In this document: positions 35,861 to 47,767 of the stretch, piece after piece
Layout: the number at the start of each line of letters is the position of its first letter
Numbering within the stretch: the stretch's first letter is position 1
NCBI RefSeq assembly: GCF_031457805.1
Contig: NZ_JAVDXI010000004.1
Coordinates: 186,001-250,000 of the forward strand
DNA from: Caulobacter sp031457805
Lineage (GTDB): Bacteria > Pseudomonadota > Alphaproteobacteria > Caulobacterales > Caulobacteraceae
DNA: 64,000 nucleotides
Reading direction: 5' to 3'
Notes under the pieces: generated by a model
What the model saw: the letters and a program-made list of their open reading frames with translations, nothing else
Database searches by the model: none
What the model was told of the DNA's origin: nothing
Made by a program: the position numbers and the translations under genes

Positions 35861-36643
35861 CTAGCGATGAATCACCTTGATGATCTTTTTCGAGGAAGGT
35901 CGGCCCGCCAGACCCTGCTCCGGGGAGTAGGTTATGGTCAGCGCCCCGTCCTTCAGCGAAGCAGACGGCTTGCGCCCCTCGGTCAGCAGGACCCGCGCGA
36001 TGCGCGAAATCAGGGATCGATCGCCCTTGCGCGCCATGCGCTCGAACGCCTCGGCGACGATGGTCGCCGAGTCAGCGGCCAGGACCGAGGTTTCCGGGCG
36101 GACGTCTTCCACCGTGGCGAACTCGATGTCGCGCTGCGCCGCGCGGCTGGCGCGCGCGGTCGCTATCCGCACCCGCTGCACGAACACATTGAACGACAGA
36201 ATTGACGGAGGCTGGATTGACTGTGCGCGACCCGAAAGGGCGGCGGCTGCGCCCATCGGCGCATCGTCGGTGAAGAGAATAATACCGCCGAGCTTGGTGA
36301 CCCTTAACACGGGCTCGCCCAGATCGTTGCGATAGATCACGTCGCCGCGCGAGGCGGGCTGGGCCTGCAACACCCAGATCTCGGCGCTGTTGTCGAACTT
36401 CATCAGCGGGCGCGGCGCGGCCTGGTCAAAGACGAAGGCCCCGCCGGCCTCGGAGACATAGCGCGCCACGGGAGGCGCGGGGGCGCGTCGGGCCTCGGCC
36501 GGGCCCTTGTGGCCCAGCAGAGCGTCACGCAGAGAATGCGGAAGCTGTTGGGCGTGCGCCGACGCCCCCATGAGCATCAAAGCGGCGATCGTCAGGGCCG
36601 CCCGGGCGCCCCAGTCGCCAAACTCCGCCTTACAGAATGTCAT
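35861..36643 (-). CDS. Secreted protein of unknown function (possibly DUF4908)
   Basis: 260 residues. Sec signal peptide with the hydrophobic stretch ALTIAALMLMGASA and a likely cleavage after AHA. The mature part is soluble: GDVIYRNDLGEPVLRVTKLGG, then DDAPMGAAAALSG, and a positively charged C-terminus (RPSSKKIIKVIHR). It resembles a Caulobacterales-specific family that I recall as DUF4908; this is tentative. Single gene. Confidence 0.7.
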   Translation of the reverse strand: MTFCKAEFGDWGARAALTIAALMLMGASAHAQQLPHSLRDALLGHKGPAEARRAPAPPVARYVSEAGGAFVFDQAAPRPLMKFDNSAEIWVLQAQPASRGDVIYRNDLGEPVLRVTKLGGIILFTDDAPMGAAAALSGRAQSIQPPSILSFNVFVQRVRIATARASRAAQRDIEFATVEDVRPETSVLAADSATIVAEAFERMARKGDRSLISRIARVLLTEGRKPSASLKDGALTITYSPEQGLAGRPSSKKIIKVIHR

Positions 36644-36768
36644 GCGATCCGTACTGCCCGTCGACTAGGGCGAATCTTGGACGCGCAAACGCCGATCCCC
36701 CGAAGCCCGGCGCATGAGGCCAAACCGCAACAGCGGCCGTCAAGTCCGAGCTTCGAGGTCCTGGGCCC

Positions 36769-37491
36769 TTAGGCCATGTACTGGCCACCGTTCAGGGTCA
36801 GGGTGGCGCCCGTCACGAAGCCCGCGCGCTCGCCCGCCAGGAACGAGACCATGTCGGCGATTTCCTCGCCGCGGCCAAGGCGGCCGACGGGAATGCCCGC
36901 GACGATCTGGGCCAGCACGTTTTCCGGCACTGCGGCCACCATTTCAGTGTCGATATAGCCGGGGCAGATCACATTGACCGTGACGCCCTTCTTGGCGTTC
37001 TCCAGCGCCAGGGCCTTGGTGAAGCCGATCAGGCCGGCCTTGGCGGCCGAGTAGTTCGTCTGACCCATCTGGCCCTTCTGGCCATTGATCGAGCTGATGT
37101 TGATGATCCGACCCCAGCTCCGGTCGCGCATGCCCTCGATCACCGGGCGGGTCATGTTGAAGGCCGAGTCCATGTTGACCCGGATCACTTCCGACCACTG
37201 CTCGTAGGTCATCTTGTGCAGCATGCCGTCGCGGGTGATGCCGGCGTTATTGACCAGGATGTCGATGGGGCCGAGTTCGGCCTCGACCTTCTTCACGGCC
37301 GCCTGGCAATCCTCGAACACGCCGACATTGCCCTTCACGACCATCACGCCCAGTTCCTTGGCGCAGGCCTCGGCGGCGGCTTCGTTGCCGGAATAGCCGG
37401 CCGCGACCTTGTGGCCGTCGGCGATCAACCGCTCGCAGATGGCCCGACCGATGCCGCGGGTGCCGCCGGTCACGAACGCAACTCTCGTCAT
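36769..37491 (-). CDS. phaB: Acetoacetyl-CoA reductase
   Basis: 240 residues. Short-chain dehydrogenase that reduces acetoacetyl-CoA to (R)-3-hydroxybutyryl-CoA for polyhydroxybutyrate. Cofactor motif VTGGTRGIG at the N-terminus, NNAGITRDGMLHKM, ISSINGQKGQMGQTNYSAAK with the catalytic Ser and YxxxK, and the PhaB-type tail GATLTLNGGQYMA. It follows phaA by 70 bases on the same strand. No phaC lies in the window. Confidence 0.94.
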   Translation of the reverse strand: MTRVAFVTGGTRGIGRAICERLIADGHKVAAGYSGNEAAAEACAKELGVMVVKGNVGVFEDCQAAVKKVEAELGPIDILVNNAGITRDGMLHKMTYEQWSEVIRVNMDSAFNMTRPVIEGMRDRSWGRIINISSINGQKGQMGQTNYSAAKAGLIGFTKALALENAKKGVTVNVICPGYIDTEMVAAVPENVLAQIVAGIPVGRLGRGEEIADMVSFLAGERAGFVTGATLTLNGGQYMA

Positions 37492-37525
37492 GTAACTCTC
37501 CCGATCGCTTTTCTTATGGCTGGAG

Positions 37526-37549
37526 GCGGTCCGCCGAAGAGCGGGCCGC
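37526..37549. other. Hairpin in the phaA-phaB gap
   Basis: GCGGTCCGC and GCGGGCCGC pair over 9 bases with one G-U wobble and a 6-base loop. No T-tract. It could tune the ratio of phaA to phaB expression by processing or attenuation. Confidence 0.3.
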
Positions 37550-37561
37550 TTAGAGGTTGGT

Positions 37562-38737
37562 TCAGACCGCTTCCACGCACATGGCCACGCCCATGCCGCC
37601 GCCGACGCATAGCGTGGCGAGGCCCTTCTTGGCGCCCGAGCGCTTCATCTCGTGGACCAGCGTGGTCAGGATGCGCGCGCCCGAGGCGCCGATCGGGTGA
37701 CCGATGGCGATCGCGCCGCCATTGACGTTCACCTTGGCGGGGTCGAGACCCAGCTCACGCACCACGCACAGGGCCTGGGCGGCGAAGGCTTCGTTGCTCT
37801 CGACGAGATCGAGGTCAGACACCGACCAGCCGGCCTTTTCCAGCGCCTTCTTCGAGGCCGGAATCGGACCCGTGCCCATGATTTCGGGCTCGACGCCGGC
37901 GTTGGCCCACGAGGCGATCTTGGCCAGAGGCTTGAGCCCGCGCTTGGCGGCTTCCTCGGCGCTCATCAGAACGAGGGCGGCGGCGCCGTCGTTAAGGCCC
38001 GAGGCGTTTGCGGCGGTGACCGAGCCTTCCTTGTTGAAGACGGGCTTCAGGCCCTGGACGCTCTCGATCGTCGCGCCGTGACGGATGAACTCGTCCTTGT
38101 CGACGATGGTGTCGCCCTTCCGGCCCTTGATGGTGATCGGAACGATCTCGTCGTCGAACTTGCCGGCCTTCTGCGCGGCCTCGGCGCGGTTCTGGCTGGT
38201 GACGGCGAACTTGTCCTGGTCTTCGCGGGTGATCTGCCAGCGGTTGGCGATGTTCTCGGCGGTCTGCCCCATGTGATAGCCGTGGAAGGCGTCCCACAGG
38301 CCGTCCTTGATCATCGTGTCGACAAATTGCAGGTCGCCCATCTTCTGGCCGCCGCGCAGGTTCTGGGCGTGCGGCGCCTGGCTCATGCTTTCCTGCCCGC
38401 CGGCGACGACGACCTTCGCCGAACCGTCAGCGATCTGCTGGGCCGCCAGCGCCACAGCGCGCAAGCCAGAGCCGCAAAGCTGGTTCAAGCTCCAGGCCGG
38501 AGCCTCGACGGGGATGCCGGCCTTCACCGAAGCCTGGCGCGCCGGACCTTGGCCCGCAGCAGCCTGCAGCACCTGACCCAGGATAACCTCATCGACGTCG
38601 GAAGGCGCGATGCCCGCGCGCGACACGGCGGCCTCGATGGCGGCCTTGCCCAGCTCCGAAGCCGGCAGGCTGGCCAAGGCCCCGTTGAACGAGCCCACCG
38701 GCGTGCGGGCGGCGGAAACGATGACAATCTCGCTCAT
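37562..38737 (-). CDS. phaA: Acetyl-CoA acetyltransferase (beta-ketothiolase)
   Basis: 391 residues from ATG 38737 with GGGAG upstream. Condenses two acetyl-CoA. Thiolase active site complete: Cys88 (LNQLCGSGLRAV), ESNEAFAAQ, the His in GGAIAIGHPIGASG, and the second Cys in TLCVGGGMG. Length is typical. Divergent from phaR, which should regulate the pathway. Confidence 0.94.
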   Translation of the reverse strand: MSEIVIVSAARTPVGSFNGALASLPASELGKAAIEAAVSRAGIAPSDVDEVILGQVLQAAAGQGPARQASVKAGIPVEAPAWSLNQLCGSGLRAVALAAQQIADGSAKVVVAGGQESMSQAPHAQNLRGGQKMGDLQFVDTMIKDGLWDAFHGYHMGQTAENIANRWQITREDQDKFAVTSQNRAEAAQKAGKFDDEIVPITIKGRKGDTIVDKDEFIRHGATIESVQGLKPVFNKEGSVTAANASGLNDGAAALVLMSAEEAAKRGLKPLAKIASWANAGVEPEIMGTGPIPASKKALEKAGWSVSDLDLVESNEAFAAQALCVVRELGLDPAKVNVNGGAIAIGHPIGASGARILTTLVHEMKRSGAKKGLATLCVGGGMGVAMCVEAV

Positions 38738-38793
38738 GCGATAGCTCCCGTGACGATCTGACATGACGCTTCGCGGTTGCGGCGCCCGTTCTT

Positions 38794-38806
38794 TTGCAAT
38801 GCAGCA
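38794..38806. promoter_or_regulatory. TGC-palindrome, candidate PhaR site before phaA
   Basis: TTGCAATGCAGCA, a TGC-N2-GCA-centred palindrome, 57 bases upstream of the phaA start. PhaR proteins of other proteobacteria bind TGC/GCA inverted repeats. A second GCA-rich inverted repeat, TTCGC with GCGAA (38902-38922), lies before phaR itself. Confidence 0.35.
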
Positions 38807-38953
38807 TCACCATGCACGCCACGACCGCGTTCGTCACGAGCACATTTTCACGCCTTCGCGACGCCTCCAAGTCATCTGACCACTGGCGTCATGCCTTTGC
38901 ATTCGCGATAGTGCGATGCGAAAAGCGGACGTAACCGCTGTCTAGGGAACGAA

Positions 38954-39604
38954 ATGTCCGAGAACCCTGAAAAAGGCGAAGCGGCCGCCGGGAGCGAGAA
39001 ATCGGCCGGCCAGCGCGTGATCATCAAGAAATACGCCAACCGCCGCCTCTACAACACAGCCTCTTCCTCGTACGTCACCCTCGAACACCTCTCGGACATG
39101 GTGAAGGAGGGCGTCGACTTCGTGGTCTACGACGCCAAGACAAACGACGACATCACGCGCTCTGTCTTGACCCAGATCATCTTCGAAGAAGAAAATCGTG
39201 GCGGCGGCCAAAACCTGCTGCCCATCCAGTTCCTCCGCCAGCTGATCGGCTTTTACGGCAACTCGATGCAGGCCTTCCTGCCGTCGTACCTGGAAATGTC
39301 GCTGGAAAGCTTCGCCAAACAGCAGGAACGCCTTCGGGGGCAGCTGTCGACCATGGCGCCGGGCAAGATGCCCGGCATGGGCGTCTACGAGGACCAGATC
39401 CGTCAGAACATGGCGTTGTTCGACCGCGCCATGAAGATGTTTTCGCCCTTCGCCTACGTCCGCCCCGAGGACGCTCCCGCCGCGCCGGCCGAGCCTACGC
39501 CCGCCCCGCCGCCCGCTCCGGCCGGCGACGACTCCCTGGCCGATCTGAAGCGTCAGATGGAGGCGATGCAGGAACAGATCGCCAAGCTGGCCAACAAGTC
39601 TTAA
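38954..39604 (+). CDS. phaR: Polyhydroxyalkanoate synthesis repressor PhaR
   Basis: 216 residues, ATG 38954 with AGGGA upstream. N-terminal PHB/PHA accumulation regulator DNA-binding domain (KKYANRRLYNTASSSYVTLE), then the granule-binding middle region (QLIGFYGNSMQAFLPSYLE), a Pro/Ala-rich linker and a C-terminal coiled coil (DLKRQMEAMQEQIAKLA). PhaR senses PHB granules and represses phasin and PHB genes. Divergent from phaA-phaB across 216 bases. Confidence 0.93.
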   Translation: MSENPEKGEAAAGSEKSAGQRVIIKKYANRRLYNTASSSYVTLEHLSDMVKEGVDFVVYDAKTNDDITRSVLTQIIFEEENRGGGQNLLPIQFLRQLIGFYGNSMQAFLPSYLEMSLESFAKQQERLRGQLSTMAPGKMPGMGVYEDQIRQNMALFDRAMKMFSPFAYVRPEDAPAAPAEPTPAPPPAPAGDDSLADLKRQMEAMQEQIAKLANKS

Positions 39605-39651
39605 CCAAGCCGATCCAGCCGTTCTTAACCGTCCCATCCTAGGGTCGGGAC

Positions 39652-39975
39652 ATGAGCGGTCCGATCGATCCCCTTCGACGCCCTGGTCCCACGCGTCGCG
39701 CCTTGCCGGCGCCGCGTGATTCCGCTCACCGCGACGCCGACGACGAGGTGGTGTTCGTGGTCGAGGAGGACGTTCAGCCGCCGCCCCCTCCGCCGCGCCG
39801 AGAAGGCTTCGCCGCGTTCGCCGCTCACATCATGGGGCAATCCGGTCAGAAGCGCGGTTTGCGCGGTGGGCAGGAAGTGCTGGATACGGCCAGATCGACC
39901 TATCTTGGCACGGAATACTCCGGCCGTTCCGACCGACGGCCGCCGACCGGCCTGCTGAAAAAGACCAACATCTAA
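39652..39975 (+). CDS. Hypothetical protein with proline-rich segment
   Basis: 107 residues. N-terminal half is charged and disordered-looking with an acidic stretch (DADDEVVFVVEED) and then PPPPPP. The C-terminal half is Gly/Arg rich and ends LKKTNI. No signal peptide, no membrane helix, no recognised family. It follows phaR by 47 bases on the same strand, and its end overlaps the convergent gene by 4 bases. Confidence 0.6.
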   Translation: MSGPIDPLRRPGPTRRALPAPRDSAHRDADDEVVFVVEEDVQPPPPPPRREGFAAFAAHIMGQSGQKRGLRGGQEVLDTARSTYLGTEYSGRSDRRPPTGLLKKTNI

Positions 39976-40274
39976 AGCGCCAGGCGCGCCACCTGCGCTT
40001 CCAGCGCGGCCACCCGAGCCTCCAGGTCCGCAATCCTGTCACGATCGTTCGGCGGCGGCGGTCGTACGCCCGCGCGTGAGGCCGCCTCCCCCGCTGAAAC
40101 GCCGAGCAGTTCGGCGAAGGCGTTGATTTCACGCATCGAAAGCTCGCGTTGGTCCTTGAAGGCCAGCGCCAGATCCGCCTCGGTCATGCCTGCGACGGCG
40201 GCGAGGACAACGCGCGTGAGGCCGCGCTCGGCCAGACGCTGATCATACCAGGCGGCGTCAAAGAACAGGGCCAT
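39972..40274 (-). CDS. Small helix-turn-helix protein with C-terminal coiled coil
   Basis: 100 residues from ATG 40274 (a second ATG lies two codons upstream). Residues about 15-65 form an XRE-like helix-turn-helix (LTRVVLAAVAGMTEADLALA, then EINAFAELLGV). The last 25 residues are a heptad coiled coil (DLEARVAALEAQVARLAL), suggesting a dimer. Convergent with the hypothetical gene downstream of phaR. Function unknown. Confidence 0.65.
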   Translation of the reverse strand: MALFFDAAWYDQRLAERGLTRVVLAAVAGMTEADLALAFKDQRELSMREINAFAELLGVSAGEAASRAGVRPPPPNDRDRIADLEARVAALEAQVARLAL

Positions 40275-40343
40275 CAGCAACGCCCGCCCGGCTGGCGCCG
40301 TTCTTGCTTAATCGAAGGTGAATTCATCGCCGCGAGCTCGCCA

Positions 40344-40409
40344 TGTCCATCGCCGTCCGCATCTTCGACATCGTCGTGGTCGCCCTGATCTTCACCGCCC
40401 TGACCTGAT
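40344..40409 (+). CDS. Possible 21-residue membrane peptide before hemF
   Basis: ORF MSIAVRIFDIVVVALIFTAL plus one residue, a single hydrophobic helix. It ends 84 bases before hemF. Its ribosome binding site is poor (GAGCTCGCC before ATG). It could be chance. Confidence 0.2.
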
Positions 40410-40493
40410 CTGGCCATCCTCCACGGCCTCAACACCCCCGTTGTCGTCACGGACCCATTTGCACGCAAGCGCATCGGGGCTTAATCGGCAGAT

Positions 40494-41366
40494 ATGAGCA
40501 CCGATCACGACCTCGACACGAAGAAGGCCGCCGCCCGCGCGTGGTTCGAAAGCCTGCGCGACCAGATCTGCGCCGCCTTCGAGCAGCTTGAGGACGAGGC
40601 CCCCGCCCACCTCTATCCCGGCGCGCCCGGACGCTTCGACCGAAAGGCCTGGGATCGCCCGGCCGGCGGCGGCGGCGTGATGGGCATGATGCACGGCCGC
40701 CTGTTCGAGAAAGTGGGCGTCCACGTCTCGACCGTGTTTGGGACCTTCACCCCCGAAATGGCCAAGAACATGCCGGGCGCGGCGGAAGACCCCCGGTTCT
40801 TCGCCACCGGCATCAGCCTGATCGCCCACATGACCAGCCCGCGCGTCCCGGCGGTGCACATGAACACGCGCTTTATCGCCACGACCAAGAGCTGGTTCGG
40901 CGGCGGCGGCGACCTGACCCCCCTGCTCGGCTACCAGCGCCAGCAGGACTTCCCGGACGCGATCGACTTCCACGCCGCCTACAAGCGGGCTTGCGACAAG
41001 TACGATCCAGAATGGCACCCCAAGTACAAGGCCTGGTGCGACGAGTACTTCTTCCTGCCGCACCGCAACGAGCCGCGCGGCATCGGCGGCATCTTCTACG
41101 ACCACCACGACAGCGGCGACTGGGAGAGGGACTTCGCCTTCACCCAGGACGTCGGTCGCGCGTTCCTCGAGGTTTACCCCAGCCTGGTCCGGCGCCGGAT
41201 GGGCGAGGCCTGGACCGCCGACGAACGCGAGCAGCAGTTGGTCCAGCGCGGACGCTACGTCGAGTTCAACCTGCTCTACGACCGGGGCACGATGTTCGGC
41301 CTGAAGACCGGCGGCAACGTCGAGTCGATCCTCAGCTCGATGCCGCCGGCCGTGAGGTGGCCCTAA
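40494..41366 (+). CDS. hemF: Oxygen-dependent coproporphyrinogen III oxidase
   Basis: 290 residues, near the usual 300. Converts coproporphyrinogen III to protoporphyrinogen IX using oxygen, in the cytoplasm. Signature motifs: VHVSTVFGTF, VPAVHMNTRFI, WFGGGGDLTPLL, EPRGIGGIFYDHHD and EFNLLYDRGTMFGLKTGG. It converges on the chemoreceptor gene with only 2 bases between the two stops. Confidence 0.96.
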   Translation: MSTDHDLDTKKAAARAWFESLRDQICAAFEQLEDEAPAHLYPGAPGRFDRKAWDRPAGGGGVMGMMHGRLFEKVGVHVSTVFGTFTPEMAKNMPGAAEDPRFFATGISLIAHMTSPRVPAVHMNTRFIATTKSWFGGGGDLTPLLGYQRQQDFPDAIDFHAAYKRACDKYDPEWHPKYKAWCDEYFFLPHRNEPRGIGGIFYDHHDSGDWERDFAFTQDVGRAFLEVYPSLVRRRMGEAWTADEREQQLVQRGRYVEFNLLYDRGTMFGLKTGGNVESILSSMPPAVRWP

Positions 41367-41368
41367 AC

Positions 41369-43180
41369 CTAGGCCGCCTTCCGGCGCACGTCCTCGCTCA
41401 GCGAGAACGCCTGAACCAGACCCATAAGGTCTGAAGCTTCCCGCTTGAGGCTGTGGCTGGCCGCTGTGGTCTCCTCGACCATGGCGGCGTTCTGCTGGGT
41501 GACCTGGTCCATCTGGGAGACCGCGCTATTGATCTGGCCCAGACCGGAAGCTTGCTCCTGGGCCGACATGGCGATGTCGTTGACCAGGGCCTCGATCCCC
41601 GAGAATTCCTCGACCACCGCGCTCAGCGCCTTTCCGACCCGGCCGACCAGGCCTACGCCGCTCTCCACGCTGGAGGAGGCTTCGGCGATCAGGCCCTTGA
41701 TCTCCTTGGCCGCGTCCGCCGAGCGTTGGGCCAGGGCCCGGACCTCCATGGCGACCACGGCGAAGCCGCGACCCGCTTCGCCGGCGCGAGCGGCCTCTAC
41801 CCCGGCGTTCAGCGCCAACAGATTGGTCTGGAAAGCGATCTCGTCGATCACCCCGATGATCTGGGTGATCTGGCGTGAGGACGTATCGATACGCTCCATG
41901 GCGCTGATCGCCTCGCCGGCCAGATCGGCCGACTGGGTCACCGAAGAGCGACTGCGCGATGTTGATTGTTGGGCCATTGCGGCGCGCTCGGCGCTTTGCC
42001 GGATCGTCGCAGTGACTTCCTGCAGCGCTGCGGCGGTCTCCTCGAGGCTGGCGGCCTGCTGTTCGGTTCGCCGGGATAGGTCGTCGGCCGCCGAGGAAAT
42101 CTCGCCTGCGCCGCCGCCGACCGTGCCCGCCATGACGACCACCTTCGCCAAGGTGGTTTCGAGCGTCTGGACCGAAGCGTTGAAGTTAATCCGCAGATCC
42201 TCGAACTCAGACGGGAAAGCCTCGTCGATGCGCTGGTTAAGCTCGCCGCGCGCCAAGCCGCTCAGACCGCGACCAAGCGCCGAAACGACCTCATCACGGG
42301 CGCGGGCCTCGGCGAGCGCCTGGGCGGCCTGGCGCTGCTGCGCATCCATGGCCCGCGCATCGGCCGCCACCTGCTGTTCGCGGGCGGCGCGGCGCTCCAA
42401 CACGGCGGTCCGAAACACGCCGACGGAGCGGGCCATATCGCCAAGCTCATCGCGACGCCCCTGGTAAGGGACGTTCTTGTCATAGTCGCCATCAGCGAGC
42501 GAGCCCATGTAGCCGGTCATGCCGAGCAGCGGCGTGACCACCTTCTTTCGGAGAACCCAGACCCCACCGGCGGCCACCACCAACATGAGCACCGTCGCCA
42601 GGCCCACAGCGATGAAGATTCGCCGGGACTGCGCCTCGGCGGCGTGGATCTCCGACTTCGAAAGGCCGATGGCGAGCGGCGTAAACTTGTCGATCACCTT
42701 GCGGTGGGCCAGGTAGGAGACGCTCATCGCATCGAGACCTGCGTTCATCGCGGCGACGTCGCCAGAGCGCAGGGCGGGGCGGAACTGCTTGTCGGCGATG
42801 GTCCAGAACTGCCTGACATGCACATCAGACGCCGCCAGGGCCTCCTTGATCTCAGGCGTCAAAGGCCGCGTCTCCCAGTGGGCGCGGCGCTCCTCGTAGC
42901 TGGTCTTCAGCGCCTCGATGTGGCTGTCGAGCTCGGCGGCCTTGTCCAGTTCGTCAGGCCCCCGGTGCGCCGTCAGGAGCGCCTCGACAATGAACAGCGG
43001 CGGCGGAAGAATGTCCGCGACCAGGGCGTCGGCCTCGACCTGCCTGTCCGAGACCGGACCGCCGACGCGCAGGGTCATCAGCGCGTAGGTCGCCGCCCCC
43101 GTCGCCAGGGCGAAGGCTGCGATCAGCGCGACCGCGAACAGGTTGAGGGTGCCCGAAATTCGTAGTGACATCGTTTGCAT
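41369..43180 (-). CDS. Methyl-accepting chemotaxis protein
   Basis: 603 residues from ATG 43180 with GAGGAG 4 bases upstream. First membrane helix about residues 10-33, periplasmic four-helix region, second helix about 185-205, HAMP domain with VVTPLLGMTGYM, and the cytoplasmic signalling domain with the hairpin tip GRGFAVVAMEVRALAQRSAD. The tail has no NWETF-type CheR tether. It senses an unknown ligand and controls a CheA-CheW array. No che genes are adjacent. Confidence 0.93.
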   Translation of the reverse strand: MQTMSLRISGTLNLFAVALIAAFALATGAATYALMTLRVGGPVSDRQVEADALVADILPPPLFIVEALLTAHRGPDELDKAAELDSHIEALKTSYEERRAHWETRPLTPEIKEALAASDVHVRQFWTIADKQFRPALRSGDVAAMNAGLDAMSVSYLAHRKVIDKFTPLAIGLSKSEIHAAEAQSRRIFIAVGLATVLMLVVAAGGVWVLRKKVVTPLLGMTGYMGSLADGDYDKNVPYQGRRDELGDMARSVGVFRTAVLERRAAREQQVAADARAMDAQQRQAAQALAEARARDEVVSALGRGLSGLARGELNQRIDEAFPSEFEDLRINFNASVQTLETTLAKVVVMAGTVGGGAGEISSAADDLSRRTEQQAASLEETAAALQEVTATIRQSAERAAMAQQSTSRSRSSVTQSADLAGEAISAMERIDTSSRQITQIIGVIDEIAFQTNLLALNAGVEAARAGEAGRGFAVVAMEVRALAQRSADAAKEIKGLIAEASSSVESGVGLVGRVGKALSAVVEEFSGIEALVNDIAMSAQEQASGLGQINSAVSQMDQVTQQNAAMVEETTAASHSLKREASDLMGLVQAFSLSEDVRRKAA

Positions 43181-43288
43181 GGTCTCCTCGCGGGAGGATG
43201 CAGTGCGTGTCTTAACGCGCGGGAAACGCAATCTCAGCGCAAACCCATATCGCGTATCGCCGTTATCGTTAACGTCGCCGCCAACAAG

Positions 43289-43316
43289 AAAGGCCCGGGA
43301 TCGCTCCCGGGCCTTT
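43289..43316 (-). terminator. Intrinsic terminator of the rpoBC unit
   Basis: Perfect 12-bp stem AAAGGCCCGGGA / TCCCGGGCCTTT with TCGC loop, and T-rich flanks on both strands. It lies 84 bases after the rpoC stop and 108 bases before the chemoreceptor start. Confidence 0.8.
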
Positions 43317-43325
43317 CTCTTAGCA

Positions 43326-43399
43326 GCCTCTGCAGAGGCCTATTCAGCGTCCGCCTGGGCGCTCCGCAGAGCGCCCGACTCCTTACCTCTTTCGGACGC

Positions 43400-43417
<18 letters not shown>
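43326..43417 (-). repeat. Three further inverted repeats at the rpoC 3' end
   Basis: In order from the terminator: a 14-base palindrome GCCTCTGCAGAGGC (43326-43339); GGGCGCTC / GAGCGCCC with CGCA loop (43357-43376); and a 12-bp perfect stem at 43389-43400 and 43406-43417 whose 5-base loop holds most of the rpoC stop codon. The words CCTATTCAGCGTCCG and CCTATTCGGCGTCCG show that the stop-codon region is partly duplicated. Confidence 0.75.
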
Positions 43418-47590
<4,173 letters not shown>

Positions 47591-47636
47591 CTTGGTTCCT
47601 TCTGCGGGGTTTCCCGCGAAAAATTCTCTTTAGAGC

Positions 47637-47757
47637 GCTCCTCCCCCGCGTGCGGGGGAGGTGGCGGCGGAGCCGTCGGAGGGGGCTAGCTGGAGATCGG
47701 CCGAGCTGGCCCCCTCCGTCCCTCCGGGACACCTCCCCCGCGCTGCGGGGGAGGAGC
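47637..47757. repeat. Intergenic inverted-repeat element between rpoB and rpoC
   Basis: 121 bases, nearly symmetric. The outer 13 bases (GCTCCTCCCCCGC and GCGGGGGAGGAGC) are inverted. Each end also folds on itself (47641-47660 and 47733-47753, CTCCCCCGC with GCGGGGGAG). The middle arms GGAGGGGGC / GCCCCCTCC pair as well. A copy with the same plan but different sequence lies at 59937-60052. Confidence 0.75.
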
Positions 47758-47767
47758 CTCAGTCGAC

